Source: DATJBF01 sp035515475 (lineage in GTDB: Bacteria > Verrucomicrobiota > Verrucomicrobiia > Palsa-1439). Taken from it: a DNA stretch of 64,000 nucleotides. Position numbers and translations under genes: made by a program. Location of the stretch: contig DATJBF010000027.1 of NCBI GenBank assembly GCA_035515475.1, forward strand, positions 62,001-126,000. The letters are read 5' to 3'. Shown one piece after another: positions 1-10,000 of the stretch (its first letter is position 1; each line of letters starts with the position of its first letter). The notes below the pieces were generated by a model that did not search any database, was not told the origin of the DNA, and saw nothing but the letters and a program-made list of their open reading frames with translations.

Positions 1-152
1 GTTCACCGGGGAAGGTCATCGTCCAACGCATCGAGAACGGGCAGAAAAAGGTGTACAACCTCGACGCGGGATCGATGGCCAAGGACGAACGAGTCAAGCC
101 CTTCGAGATTCTTCCGAACGATGCGATCACAGTCGGCGAGAAGTTCTTCTAA
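1..152 (+). CDS. Polysaccharide export protein (Wza-like), C-terminal fragment
   Basis: Only the last 49 codons are in the window (frame starting at base 3, stop TAA at 150-152). The residues read KVIVQRIENGQKKVYNL, then a segment ending NDAITVGEKFF. This is the usual end of outer-membrane polysaccharide export proteins: a beta-rich SLBB/soluble-ligand-binding part with a 'PGD-I-V-e--F'-like ending. Such proteins form the outer-membrane channel for capsule or exopolysaccharide. It converges with the dehydratase gene at 172. The upstream part is outside the window, so the family call rests on a short tail only. Confidence 0.6.
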   Translation, partial: SPGKVIVQRIENGQKKVYNLDAGSMAKDERVKPFEILPNDAITVGEKFF

Positions 153-171
153 GCCGGCCGCTGTTGGCCAA

Positions 172-2298
172 TCAATGAGCGACCACGGGTTGCGGTTTCG
201 TTGATTCCGTTGGCTTGGTTTGCGGCTCTCCCGTGACGCTCTGGCTGGCGCCGTGGCCATTCCCATTGCCACCTCCATTCTCGTTTCCGTTGCCGTTGGT
301 CGCGGGCTCCAAGCAGGGGTGATACTCCGGCACCAGCGTTTGGAGGAGCCGTTTGAGATCGACCACGGTGGCCCGATGCAATTCGGTCGACAACTTCTCC
401 AGAAACGCCTCTACGGTTTCGAGCGAAAGCGGCCGGGAAATGAAGCGCAGGATCTTCGGATGGTTCGTGGCCAGCAGGTTCTCACTCTCGTGGCTCAGTT
501 CCTCAAACAGCTTCTCGCCCGGCCGCAAGCCGGTGAACTTGATCTCAATGTCCTCACCCGGCTTCAGCCCGGAGAGCTCGATGAGTTGTCGGGCCAGATT
601 GACGATTCGAATTGGCTTGCCCATGTCCAAGACGAAGATCTCGCCACCCTTGCCTTGCGCGGCACTCTGCAACACCAAGCCGACAGCCTCGGGAATGGTC
701 ATGAAATAGCGCGTCACCTCAGGGTGCGTCACCGTGACGGGTCCCCCGGCCGCGATCTGCTCCTTGAACGTGGGAATCACGCTGCCCGATGAACCCAACA
801 CGTTGCCAAACCGCACCGCCATGAACCTGGTGGGGCCGGGTGGTCGACGATGTGACTTCGCGGCGAATTGCACTCCGGTCCCCTCCGGCTGGTCGGAGTC
901 GATCCCATTGTCGGACTGACTCGCCCACAGAGATTGCACGAAAATTTCCGCCAATCGCTTCGTGGCACCCATGACACTGGTCGGGTTGATCGCCTTGTCG
1001 GTGGAAATGAGCACGAAGTGACTCACGCCGAACTTTAAGGCCAACAGCGCCAACCGCGCCGTACCCAGACTATTGTTCTTGATGGCCTCGCACGGATGAC
1101 TCTCCATGATCGGCACGTGCTTGTGAGCCGCCGCGTGAAAAACGACCTGGGGCCGATGTTCCTTGAAGATCGCCTGCATCCGCGGCCGATCAAGAATGTC
1201 GGCAATCAACGGGACGATCAACTGACCATGCCCCAATCGATTCAATTGCTGCTCGATGGGAAACAGTTGCACTTCGCTGCGCTCCACCAACAGCAGGCTG
1301 CGCGGATTGTAGGTGGCAATCTGTCGGCACAACTCGCTTCCAATACTGCCGCCGGCACCGGTCACCATCACCACCCGGCCCTCCAACACCTTGCGAATGT
1401 TGGCTGTTTCGAGTTGCACGGGCTCGCGCCCCAACAAGTCTTCAATTTCCACCGGCCGGATCTGGCTGACCTTGACGCGCCCCGTGGCCAACTGGTCCAT
1501 CGACGGCACCGTTTCAAATCTGAGGCCGGCTTGCTGCAGGACATTAACGATTTCCCGGACCCGCCGGCCCGGTGCCGACGGGATGGCGATAATCACTTTG
1601 TCGAGTCTCCAGTCCCGCCGATGATCCAAAAGCATCTCGGGCGCGCCCACGACTGGAAGACCATGAAGGCGACGGTTCCACTTGCTCGAGTCGTCATCGA
1701 AAAAGACGATCGGACGGAGGCCCAGCCGGTTCTTCAGGAGAAGCTCACGGGCCAGCGTGGCCCCGGCATCCCCTGCGCCAATAATCCCGATGCGGCTGAC
1801 CCGTACGTCTTGTTGCTCGGCCGTGTTGAGATAAACCTCTCGAAACCTGCGGAAAACCAGACGAATTGCCGCCAACACAAGCAGGGAGACGAGACCATCT
1901 GCCAGTATCACGCTGCGGGGGGGTGCAAATCTTCCGCCCGTCGCAATCCAAGAGGCGGCCGCAAGGAGTGACCCCGTCGCCAAAGCGTAAAACAGTCGCT
2001 TCAGATCCGGAATGCTGAAGTAGCTCAGCAAGCCCGCAAAGTGGCCAATTAACAGGAGAAGCGCCAGCTTGGCAGGGATCAACCAGAGGGCTACGCCGAG
2101 GAATTGGTGATAATCCTGGGTGGGTATCGAAAAGTCGAACCGCAGCTCATAGGACAACCATAAGCTGAAAACAAGCCCGACCGTGTACACCACCGATACG
2201 ACCGGGATTCGCCATCCCGCCGAGAATTCGAAGGCTATTTGCCGGCAGAAGTCGTAGCAACTGCGGCCTACGTTATTTCCATTTCCCGATGCATCCAT
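172..2298 (-). CDS. Membrane-bound nucleotide-sugar 4,6-dehydratase (FlaA1/WbpM/PglF-like)
   Basis: 708 aa. About four N-terminal membrane segments (roughly 32-50, 67-90, 104-120, 130-148) precede a first nucleotide-binding-like fold with GIIGAGDAG at 171-179. The C-terminal catalytic SDR domain has VTGAGGSIG at 312-320 and STDKAINPTSVMGATK near 432-447. The usual catalytic Tyr of YxxxK is Met (M443, K447), as is typical of WbpM/FlaA1 UDP-GlcNAc C6 dehydratases. The family makes a UDP-4-keto-6-deoxy-hexose that an aminotransferase then aminates; one is encoded two genes upstream in the operon. The last 40 residues are a low-complexity Asn/Gly-rich tail (NGNGNENGGGNGNGHG). Start ATG at 2298. 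Confidence 0.9.
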   Translation of the reverse strand: MDASGNGNNVGRSCYDFCRQIAFEFSAGWRIPVVSVVYTVGLVFSLWLSYELRFDFSIPTQDYHQFLGVALWLIPAKLALLLLIGHFAGLLSYFSIPDLKRLFYALATGSLLAAASWIATGGRFAPPRSVILADGLVSLLVLAAIRLVFRRFREVYLNTAEQQDVRVSRIGIIGAGDAGATLARELLLKNRLGLRPIVFFDDDSSKWNRRLHGLPVVGAPEMLLDHRRDWRLDKVIIAIPSAPGRRVREIVNVLQQAGLRFETVPSMDQLATGRVKVSQIRPVEIEDLLGREPVQLETANIRKVLEGRVVMVTGAGGSIGSELCRQIATYNPRSLLLVERSEVQLFPIEQQLNRLGHGQLIVPLIADILDRPRMQAIFKEHRPQVVFHAAAHKHVPIMESHPCEAIKNNSLGTARLALLALKFGVSHFVLISTDKAINPTSVMGATKRLAEIFVQSLWASQSDNGIDSDQPEGTGVQFAAKSHRRPPGPTRFMAVRFGNVLGSSGSVIPTFKEQIAAGGPVTVTHPEVTRYFMTIPEAVGLVLQSAAQGKGGEIFVLDMGKPIRIVNLARQLIELSGLKPGEDIEIKFTGLRPGEKLFEELSHESENLLATNHPKILRFISRPLSLETVEAFLEKLSTELHRATVVDLKRLLQTLVPEYHPCLEPATNGNGNENGGGNGNGHGASQSVTGEPQTKPTESTKPQPVVAH

Positions 2299-2494
2299 AC
2301 CCTGTTACCCTATTTCCCCTCTCCCAACGCCGTACCGTAACGAACAACCAATTTCGGTTAGGTTGTGTCCGTCGCCTCCGGCAGCGTCCAACATCCGCTG
2401 TCTGGCTTTCTCCAAGAGCCGTTGCGTGGACATGCCGGGCAGTTCCGAGTGAAAGTACAAGAGCGACTCCCTCGCCACTACGCAGTTCGAGATA

Positions 2495-2509
2495 GCCGAG
2501 ACTCTCGGC
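2495..2509. other. Short GC-rich inverted repeat between two genes
   Basis: GCCGAGACTCTCGGC is a near-perfect palindrome (6-bp stem GCCGAG/CTCGGC with a 3-base loop). It starts 6 bases beyond the stop codon of the sugar transferase, in the 217-base gap before the dehydratase. No T-run follows on the minus strand, so it is not a standard intrinsic terminator. It could be an RNA-stabilising hairpin or a protein site. Nothing else is evident in this gap. Confidence 0.3.
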
Positions 2510-2515
2510 CAACAG

Positions 2516-3166
2516 CTAGGATAAATCCCGCTTCAGCCACGGGCTCTTGCCCGCCGCCATTGGACGGGAACCCAGTGGAACCAAGCTCTGCAGGATGATT
2601 CGCGTATCGCGCCACAAATTCGCCCGCCGATTGTAATTCAGATTCAACTCGATCTTCTTCGGCAGGCAGTATTCCACGTAAAGCCGTTCGGTATCGGTGG
2701 CACCCCGCAACAGTTCTTCTTCGTGGCGAAACTTGAGACTCGCCAAGTCCGTGATCCCCGGCTTCAGATCCAACACCTGCCGTTGCTCGGGCGTGTATCG
2801 CTGCACGTAGCACGGCACCTCGGGACGCGGCCCGACAAAACTCATCTCGCCGCGCAGCACGTTCCAGAGCTGCGGCAGTTCGTCGAGCTTCGTCTTACGG
2901 AGAACCCTGCCCACCCGCGTCACTCGACAATCACCGGCCCTGGTGACGCTCAAGCCGTGTTTCTCGGCATCCACAACCATCGTGCGAAACTTCCAGATCC
3001 AGAACGGACGTCCATACCGTCCAATCCGTCGCTGCAGGAAGAAGACAGGGCCGCTGTCGCTCAGTTTCACCACAAACGCAATCAGCACGAGCAGCGGACT
3101 GAGGATCAACAGACCCAAAACGGCAAACACCACGTCGTAGGTCCGTTTGGCCAATGGATTGGTCAT
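2516..3166 (-). CDS. Initiating sugar-phosphate transferase (PglC/WcaJ-type phosphoglycosyltransferase)
   Basis: 216 aa, the short monotopic form with a single N-terminal hydrophobic segment (about 10-33) after KRTYDVV. Family motifs in order: FFLQRRIGRYGRPFWIWKFRTM, KTKLDELPQLWNVL, GEMSFVGPRPE. It transfers a sugar-1-phosphate from a UDP-sugar to undecaprenyl phosphate, starting the lipid-linked repeat unit at the inner membrane. ATG 3166 follows the aminotransferase stop (TAG 3168-3170) by one base, so the two are co-transcribed. Together with the dehydratase and aminotransferase it resembles a bacillosamine-type route, but which sugar it uses cannot be read from sequence. Confidence 0.92.
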   Translation of the reverse strand: MTNPLAKRTYDVVFAVLGLLILSPLLVLIAFVVKLSDSGPVFFLQRRIGRYGRPFWIWKFRTMVVDAEKHGLSVTRAGDCRVTRVGRVLRKTKLDELPQLWNVLRGEMSFVGPRPEVPCYVQRYTPEQRQVLDLKPGITDLASLKFRHEEELLRGATDTERLYVEYCLPKKIELNLNYNRRANLWRDTRIILQSLVPLGSRPMAAGKSPWLKRDLS

Positions 3167-3167
3167 G

Positions 3168-4385
3168 CTACTTCAGATTCCGCGCCAGGATCTCTTTGAC
3201 TGCGTCGCACACGTACGCGGTGTCGGCCTCGGTGAGGTCGGCGTAGAGCGGGAGGCTGATCACCTCGGGATACACGGCCGCAGCCTGTGGCAAATCCGCC
3301 GGTTGGTAACCGTACGTCTCGCGGTAATAGGGATGCATATGCAACGGCATCCAGTGAACGCTTGTGCCGATCCCCCGCTGCTTCAACTCGGTGATGCATT
3401 GGGCCCGATCGATCTTGAGCTTGTCGAGCTTGAGGCGGACGACATAGAGATGCCAGGAGTGGATCCGGTTGGGCTGCTCCTCTGGCAGGATGAGTTCCTC
3501 AAGACCTCTCAGGTGCTCCGTGTAGTAGGCAGCCCACTTGGCTCGCTGACGGTGCAAGCGGTCGGCCTTTCGGATTTGATGCAACCCGATGGACGCCGCG
3601 ATGTCGGTCAGATTGTATTTGAACCCCGGCGCCACGATCTCGTAGTACCACGAGCCATCGGCCGCGAACCGCTTCCAGGCATCCCGTGAAATTCCATGCA
3701 ATGACATGACTCGCATCCGCTCCGCGTAGGCATCGCTCGACGTGCACGCCATGCCCCCCTCGCCCGTTGTGATAGTCTTGTTCGCGTAAAATGAGTAACA
3801 ACTGACCGCCGCCTCCGCGCCGACAGATTTCCATGGAGCCGGAGCCTCGTCGCGGTAGTACGCCGGGCAACAGTGGGCGGCGTCCTCGATCACCTGCAGG
3901 CCGTAGCGTGAAGCCAATCGCAGCACGCCGGCCAGGTCGCCAATCTGGCCGCCGTAATGCACCGGCAGAATCGCCACCACCCGCTCCTCCCGCGCCAGCG
4001 CCGATACAATCTTCATCTCGGCATCCACGGGGTCCAAATTGAAGTCGGAAGTCCGGCAATCGACGAGGATCGGTTTGGCGCCGAAATACCGCACCACCTC
4101 GGCGGTGGCCGCGAATGTCATCGTCGGCACTATCACGGATTGTTCTCGCTGCAGCCCGATCGCCTCCAACGCCAGATGCAGGGCCGCCGTGCAGGAATTC
4201 AGCGCGACGGCATGCTTTTGCTGGACGTAATGGGCAAATTCCGCCTCGAATTGCTTGGTCTTCGGGCCTGTTGTCAGCCAGCCGTTCCGCAGCGTATCGA
4301 CGACTTCGTCGATCTCCGGCTGCTCAATACTCGGCCGATAAAACGGAACCGTTCTTGTTCGGGTCGATGTCGCGGTTGTGATCAT
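3168..4385 (-). CDS. DegT/DnrJ/EryC1/StrS-family PLP-dependent sugar aminotransferase
   Basis: 405 aa from ATG 4385. This start overlaps the TGA of the upstream NRPS gene by four bases (ATGA), and a longer open frame upstream lies only in the NRPS coding region. Family features: TFAATAEVVRYFGAKPILVD, the VIEDAAHC segment (D168), and the PLP lysine in SFYANKTITTGEGG (K203). It probably aminates the C4 keto group of the 6-deoxy sugar made by the dehydratase at 172-2298. Direct coupling to NRPS 4 is notable, because an amino sugar is a plausible acceptor for an acyl or aminoacyl group. The exact sugar is unknown. Confidence 0.92.
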   Translation of the reverse strand: MITTATSTRTRTVPFYRPSIEQPEIDEVVDTLRNGWLTTGPKTKQFEAEFAHYVQQKHAVALNSCTAALHLALEAIGLQREQSVIVPTMTFAATAEVVRYFGAKPILVDCRTSDFNLDPVDAEMKIVSALAREERVVAILPVHYGGQIGDLAGVLRLASRYGLQVIEDAAHCCPAYYRDEAPAPWKSVGAEAAVSCYSFYANKTITTGEGGMACTSSDAYAERMRVMSLHGISRDAWKRFAADGSWYYEIVAPGFKYNLTDIAASIGLHQIRKADRLHRQRAKWAAYYTEHLRGLEELILPEEQPNRIHSWHLYVVRLKLDKLKIDRAQCITELKQRGIGTSVHWMPLHMHPYYRETYGYQPADLPQAAAVYPEVISLPLYADLTEADTAYVCDAVKEILARNLK

Positions 4386-7021
4386 AGGTCTCCAGGGGAC
4401 GTTGCCTGCGGCAGTTGGCCCGGCGCGGAGGGCCGTTGTGCTCGAGCCGCGTTCAGGGTCTCCGTCAACTGCAAGGCCAGCCCGCGGGCGCGCGGCTCGC
4501 GCACGATCGCCCCGTGATGGCCCGGCGTATCGTAAATTTCCAAGCCGCCCTGCACCAAGGTCCCCCAACCCAACGTCCGGTCTTCATAGATGCCGTGCGG
4601 CTGCTCGGTTGCCCGAAATAGGGTTGCTTTCCCGGGGTATGGTCGCGGCGTGTAGATGGTCGTCGCCCGGTAGCCGGTCCGGTGCACGCGGCGAATCGCT
4701 TCCGGCCAGAACAGTCGATCCACTTGCAGGAGCAGACGATGTTTCCTCGCTTGCAGCTTCCATCGCGCCTGCTGTTTCCACCGGATTGCCTTCTCGCGAA
4801 GGTAGGTCAGCTTTCCTCGACCTCGGCACGCCGCAAAGTTACCCCAATGCAATCGAACGCGATCAGCCCACCAGTTCCATCGCTCCTGCCATACGGTCGT
4901 CGTCAGCAACAATCGTGGATACCCCGGCCCATTGGTGTCGAAGAGCGCCAGCAATCCCACCTCCTCACCTCGGGCGAGGAGTTGCTGCGCCATTTCGTAC
5001 GCCACCAGACCGCCAAAGGAAGAGCCGCCCAAGTGGTACGGTCCGCGCGGCTGAAAGGCCCGAATCTCCTCGATGTAATGCGCTGCCATCTGTTCGATCG
5101 TCAGGTCTTGTACGGGCCGTTTGCCATCCAACCCGATCGCCTGCAACCCGTAAAACGGCTGGTCCGCATCTACGTACTTGGCCAGATCCAAGAACTCCAA
5201 AATGTTGCCACCGACGCCGTGCACGCAATAGAAGGGCGGCCTGGATCCGCTCGGCTTGATCGGCACCAGCGAGGCCCACGGCGCCTCCCAACTTTCTGCA
5301 TCCAGAATGGCGGCCAACTTCTCGACGGTCGGCGCCTGAAACAGCGTCACCAGCGGGAGGTCCTTGCCGGTCAGCTTCTTGATCTGCGCGAACAAGCGCA
5401 CCGCCAACAGCGAATGACCGCCCAGTTCGAAAAAGTTGTCGCGAACTCCAACGCGGTTCACTTTCAGCACTCCGGCCCAAATGTTGGCCAGTGCCTGCTC
5501 CGTCCCCGTCCGCGGTCCGACGACGGCGTTGGTGTCAACGGACGCGCTCGACCGCGGCGCGGAACCCGGCTGCGGCCGGCCCACCGAAGTCAGCAGCGGG
5601 AGATTGCCGATCCGCTCGCTCGGATCCGCCACAATGCCCTCCAGCAGGTTCTGGTAATGTTTTCCCATGCGGCGAATCGTCTCGTCGTCGAACAAGTCGG
5701 TGTTGAAGTCGATGGTAGCGCGGAAATAACTTCGCCCGTCGATAACCGCCAATGCCAGATCGGTCGTCACCGTCTCGCGCGGCAGAGGAAAGCGCGATAC
5801 GCTCAGGCCCTCCAACGCCACGTAGTCTTCGAATGCCCCCTCATGCACCACAAACGTGTGTTGGAAGAGCGGATTCCGACTCACGTCGCGTGGGGGTTGT
5901 ACCGTCTCCACGACCCGTTGGAACGGCATCTCGCCGTGGGCGTACGCTTCGATCGCCATGTCGCGCACCCGGCGCAGCAGTTCGATAAAACCCGGGCCGC
6001 CGGCAAAGCTCGTCCGCAACGGAATATTGTTCGCAAAACAGCCGATCACCCGGCCACTGTCAGATCGATACCGATTGGCCGCCGCCGTGCCGACCACGAT
6101 GTCTTCCTGCCCCGAATACCGGTGCAACAACGTCTGAAAGGCTGCCAGCAACGTCATGAACAGCGTGACGCCCTCGCGCCGCGTCAACGCGCGCACTGCC
6201 TCCGACACATCGGCCGGCAACTCGAATTCGAGTCGGGCACCGTGGAACGTTTGTCGCGGCGGACGTGGCCGGGCCATGGGCAGATCGAGAGCCGGGGGTG
6301 CCCCGACCAGTTGCTTCTCCCAAAAGTCAAGATGCTCGGCGCTCTCCCCATTCTGCATCTGGTCACGTTGCCACTGGATGTACTCGGCGTAACGTAGCGG
6401 GTTCGGCGGCAGTTGCGGAGTCCGGCCGGCGTGGAAGTCGCCGTAGAACACCGACAGTTCATCGAACAACGTTTCCAACGAGGGACAGTCGGAAATGATG
6501 TGATGCACCGTGACCACCAAGATGTGATCGTCTTGCGCGAGGCGCACCAGCCGGGCGCGAACCAGTGGACCGCGCTCCAAATCGAACGGCACACGGATTT
6601 CCTCGATGGCCAATCGCAACGCTTCGGCCTCTCGCTGATCGGCAGCGACCGACAGCAAGTCGGCGATCGGCAGACGGAGTGACAACTGCGCCGCGATGGT
6701 TTGGAACGGTTCCCCGTTGTCCCACGCAAACGTCGCCCGCAACGCCTGGTGGCGCCGTACCACCTCATTCAGCGCAGCCTCCAAGGCACCCACGTCGAGC
6801 GGACCACGAAGACGGAACCCAAACGGCAGATTGTACGCCACGTTGCCCGGCCCGGACTGTTCGCTGAGCCAAAGACGTTCTTGTCCGAAGGAAAGCGGCA
6901 AATGACCGAGATCGACGTCCTGCGGGGCGTCGGCCGACACCCACGCCTCCTGTCGCCGCAGCAGTTCAAACAGCGCCCGTTGCTCCGCGGATAAACCGGC
7001 AAATCGTTGGTCAGGACTCAT
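4382..7021 (-). CDS. NRPS 4: condensation - carrier - thioesterase (no adenylation domain)
   Basis: 879 aa. The condensation domain (about 35-460) has LPLSFGQERLWL, RRHQALRATF and HHIISDCPS near 169; the active-site pattern HHxxxD is intact, but the usual following Gly is Cys. The carrier (about 500-570) has FFELGGHSLL, Ser near 533. The thioesterase (about 590-850) has a GGSSFGG nucleophile elbow near 665, FDTNGPG and a final GHHGAIV histidine. There is no adenylation domain, so this carrier must be loaded by another protein, or the condensation domain uses a free amine. ATG 7021 overlaps the stop of NRPS 3 by four bases; NRPS 3 ends in a short charged helix that could dock here. The TE is nearly a copy of those in NRPS 1 and 2. 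Confidence 0.92.
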   Translation of the reverse strand: MSPDQRFAGLSAEQRALFELLRRQEAWVSADAPQDVDLGHLPLSFGQERLWLSEQSGPGNVAYNLPFGFRLRGPLDVGALEAALNEVVRRHQALRATFAWDNGEPFQTIAAQLSLRLPIADLLSVAADQREAEALRLAIEEIRVPFDLERGPLVRARLVRLAQDDHILVVTVHHIISDCPSLETLFDELSVFYGDFHAGRTPQLPPNPLRYAEYIQWQRDQMQNGESAEHLDFWEKQLVGAPPALDLPMARPRPPRQTFHGARLEFELPADVSEAVRALTRREGVTLFMTLLAAFQTLLHRYSGQEDIVVGTAAANRYRSDSGRVIGCFANNIPLRTSFAGGPGFIELLRRVRDMAIEAYAHGEMPFQRVVETVQPPRDVSRNPLFQHTFVVHEGAFEDYVALEGLSVSRFPLPRETVTTDLALAVIDGRSYFRATIDFNTDLFDDETIRRMGKHYQNLLEGIVADPSERIGNLPLLTSVGRPQPGSAPRSSASVDTNAVVGPRTGTEQALANIWAGVLKVNRVGVRDNFFELGGHSLLAVRLFAQIKKLTGKDLPLVTLFQAPTVEKLAAILDAESWEAPWASLVPIKPSGSRPPFYCVHGVGGNILEFLDLAKYVDADQPFYGLQAIGLDGKRPVQDLTIEQMAAHYIEEIRAFQPRGPYHLGGSSFGGLVAYEMAQQLLARGEEVGLLALFDTNGPGYPRLLLTTTVWQERWNWWADRVRLHWGNFAACRGRGKLTYLREKAIRWKQQARWKLQARKHRLLLQVDRLFWPEAIRRVHRTGYRATTIYTPRPYPGKATLFRATEQPHGIYEDRTLGWGTLVQGGLEIYDTPGHHGAIVREPRARGLALQLTETLNAARAQRPSAPGQLPQATSPGDL

Positions 7022-10000
7022 CCGGACTTGGCTTTCGCCAACAGGGCCTTGATTTCTTCTGGCGACATCCGCTTGATCCGCTCAATCAACCTCGCGTCCT
7101 CGGTCGACAACGTACCCGCCCCCCGCTGGCTCTCGTCAACCCGGCGCGCCAGCGCCGCAATGGTCGGCGTCCGATAGAGCTCGGATACCTTCGGACGAAA
7201 CTGCATCTCACGTTCCAGCGCGTTCGTTATGCCGATCATATTGAGCGAGGTGGCGCCCAGATTCAGCCAGTTCGCCTCCGGGTCGATGCGCCCGATGTTC
7301 AAGATGCCCTCGACGATTCGCGCGACACGCGCGGTCGTGTCGCCCGAGGCCACCGGTCCAGCCGCCGTCGAGGTTTCCACGACGTCGGGCAACGCCGTGC
7401 GGTCCACCTTGCCATTGGAACTGAGCGGCAATCGGTCCAGCACCATGAAGGTCGGCGGCACCATGTACTCCGGCAGTTTGCCGAGGAGAAACTCGCGCAA
7501 CGCCCGCGGATCGGGAGCGCCGTTGCGCGAGACCACGTATCCGACGAGACGCTTGTCTCCCTGGCGTTCCCCCCGCGCCATCACAACCACGGCGCTCAGA
7601 CCGGGATGCTGAAGCAACGCCGCCTCGATCTCTTCCAACTCGACGCGGAACCCCTGAATCTTCACCTGAAAATCTTCGCGTCCGAAGAACTCGATGTTCC
7701 CATCAGGCAGCCAGCGACCGAGATCGCCGGTGTGATACAACCGTTCGCCGGTCCGTGGGTGCGTGATAAATCGCTCGGCCGTCTTGTCCGGGTCCCGCCA
7801 ATACCCCTTCGCCAAGCCGATGCCCCCGATGTAGAGCCGACCCGTGACCCACGTTGGACACGGCTCCAAGGCGCCGTCGAGCACGCGGAACGTCTGGTTG
7901 ACCATCGCCCGGCCATACGGAACGCTGTTCCACGCAGGATCAACCTTTCCGATGGGAAACAGAATCGACCAAATCGACGCCTCGGTCGCCCCACCCAGAC
8001 TGATGACTTCCGCCTTCGGAGACAGGGCCCGAATTTGATCCGGCAGCGTCAGCGGGATCCAATCGCCGCTCAACCACACCATCCGGAGCTTGTTGTCAGC
8101 CATCTCGGGACGCGCCGCCGCGTAGTCGACAAACAGTTTCATGAGCGCCGGTACAGAGTTCCAGATCGTCACACCCTCCCGCCTGACCAATTCCGCCCAG
8201 TGCGCCGGGTCGCGCGCATCTTCCGCTGCCGGTATGACAATCGCGCCGCCGGCGGCCAGCATGCCGAAGACGTCGTATACCGACAGATCGAAGCTCAACG
8301 ATGATACGGCGAGGACGCGGTCGCTGGACGTGACGCGGAACCGGCGGTTCATGTCGACGATCGTGTTCACCGCGCCCCGGTGGTCGATCATCACGCCTTT
8401 CGGCAAACCGGTGGACCCGGACGTGTAGATCACGTAGGCGAGATCCGTGCGGGTCTGCCGCGCACCGGGCAACTCGCCCGCCAGTTCGCCGTCCTCGTCA
8501 ACGCAAATGTGCCGGACACCTTCCGGCCAATTAATCTCGCGCGCGACCTGCGATTGCGTCAGCGCGATCTTCACCTCGCCATGTCGCAGCAGATGCGCCA
8601 GACGTTCCGCAGGCAGTTTCGCATCGATCGGCAGATAGGCCGCACCCGAATACAGCGCACCGAGCACCGCGACGATTTGTTCCCAGCCTTTCTCCATCAC
8701 GATGGCAACCAGCATGTTGGGCTGCGCGCCCCATTCGTGCAGCCGGTGCGCGATCCGGAGCGCCCGTCGATGCAACTCGCCGTAGGTGAGTCGGCGCGAC
8801 GGCGTAATGACTGCCGGATCGTTGCTCCGCAACGGGACTTGCTTCAGGAACAACGTGTGCAGCATCTCCCCGGTCTCGGCGGACGTCTCGTCAGGGAGCA
8901 ATCGCTGGGGCAACCGGACAGGCGAATCAACAACCAGCCACACAGGTTCGTCGTCAGCCAGTCGCGTCAGGAGATCGCGAAATGCGTCGAACATCTCCTC
9001 GAGCATGTTGCCGATAAACAACTCCGCCACGGCGTCCCACACGACAACCAGCGCGCCATCGGACACGGTGACGATCTGATCGAGCAGGACTTGCGGCGTC
9101 TGCGTCAGGGCGAACTCGGTGCGGCCCGCCCAGGGTGATTGGAAACCCTCCTCGATCATGATGTTCGTTGTCACAATCGGCGCGTTCGTCCGACCGGTCG
9201 GGCCGCGCAAGCGTGCGATATCCCGGGCGACTTGGACCCCGCTGTAGGCCGAGTGGTCGAGGTCGTCCAACAGTTGCTGCTGCATGGCCCGGGCATGATC
9301 AACAAATGAGCCGGGCTCCGTGAGATCCACAGCCAACAATGACAGCGATGTAAAGTAACCGACCACATCGTTAATGCGGGGGTGCAGCGGAGGACGGTTG
9401 AAAATCGGCAGGTTGAGTGTGAAGCGCCGGTTCGAACTCCAGCGCGCGATAATTTCTGCATAGGCCGCGACCAACGCCGTGCCCGGCGTAATGCCGTGCC
9501 GCGTCGCGTGATGTTTGAATTGCTGCCACCGCTCGCGATCGAGAGTCATCGAGTGCCGCACCACGCGCGGGTGACTGATGACACCCGGCGATTGCGCCAA
9601 AGGCAGCGCCGGCGACGGCGGAAGATCCGCGAGGCGGCCCGACCAATATTGCTGGGCCCGGCGATACGCCGCGGATTTGCGCGCGGCGATCTCCGCCAGC
9701 ACGCAATCCCGGAACGACACCTCCACCCGCGGCAGATCGATCGCCGGGTTGGCGTACAACGCGGCAAACTCGCGCGCGAGCCGATACGCACTCCACGCAT
9801 CGAGCATCACCGCATCGTAACTGACGAACAGGCGGAACCGGTCGTCGTCCAGCCGGACGGCTCGGATCTCGAACCACGGCCACGTGCTCACGTCGAAAGC
9901 CTGATGCGACAGGCGCTCGCGCAGCGCCGTGAGAGTCGCCGTGACGTCTTCCAGCGGGCCCTTCCGCAAATCGACCAACTCAATCTCGTAGTCGGGCACC

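Noticed and set aside
153..171. GGCC...GGCC hairpin between convergent genes as terminator
   Set aside because: Only a 4-base stem and no T-run; not enough to call a terminator.
2273..2512. Possible 79-codon gene in the gap before the dehydratase
   Set aside because: No motif or ribosome site, overlaps the dehydratase start, and composition looks non-coding.
4682..6397. Long plus-strand open frame (571 codons) opposite NRPS 4
   Set aside because: It is the antisense of a well-conserved C-PCP-TE protein; high GC leaves stop-free opposite frames. Similar frames opposite NRPS 1-3 were rejected for the same reason.
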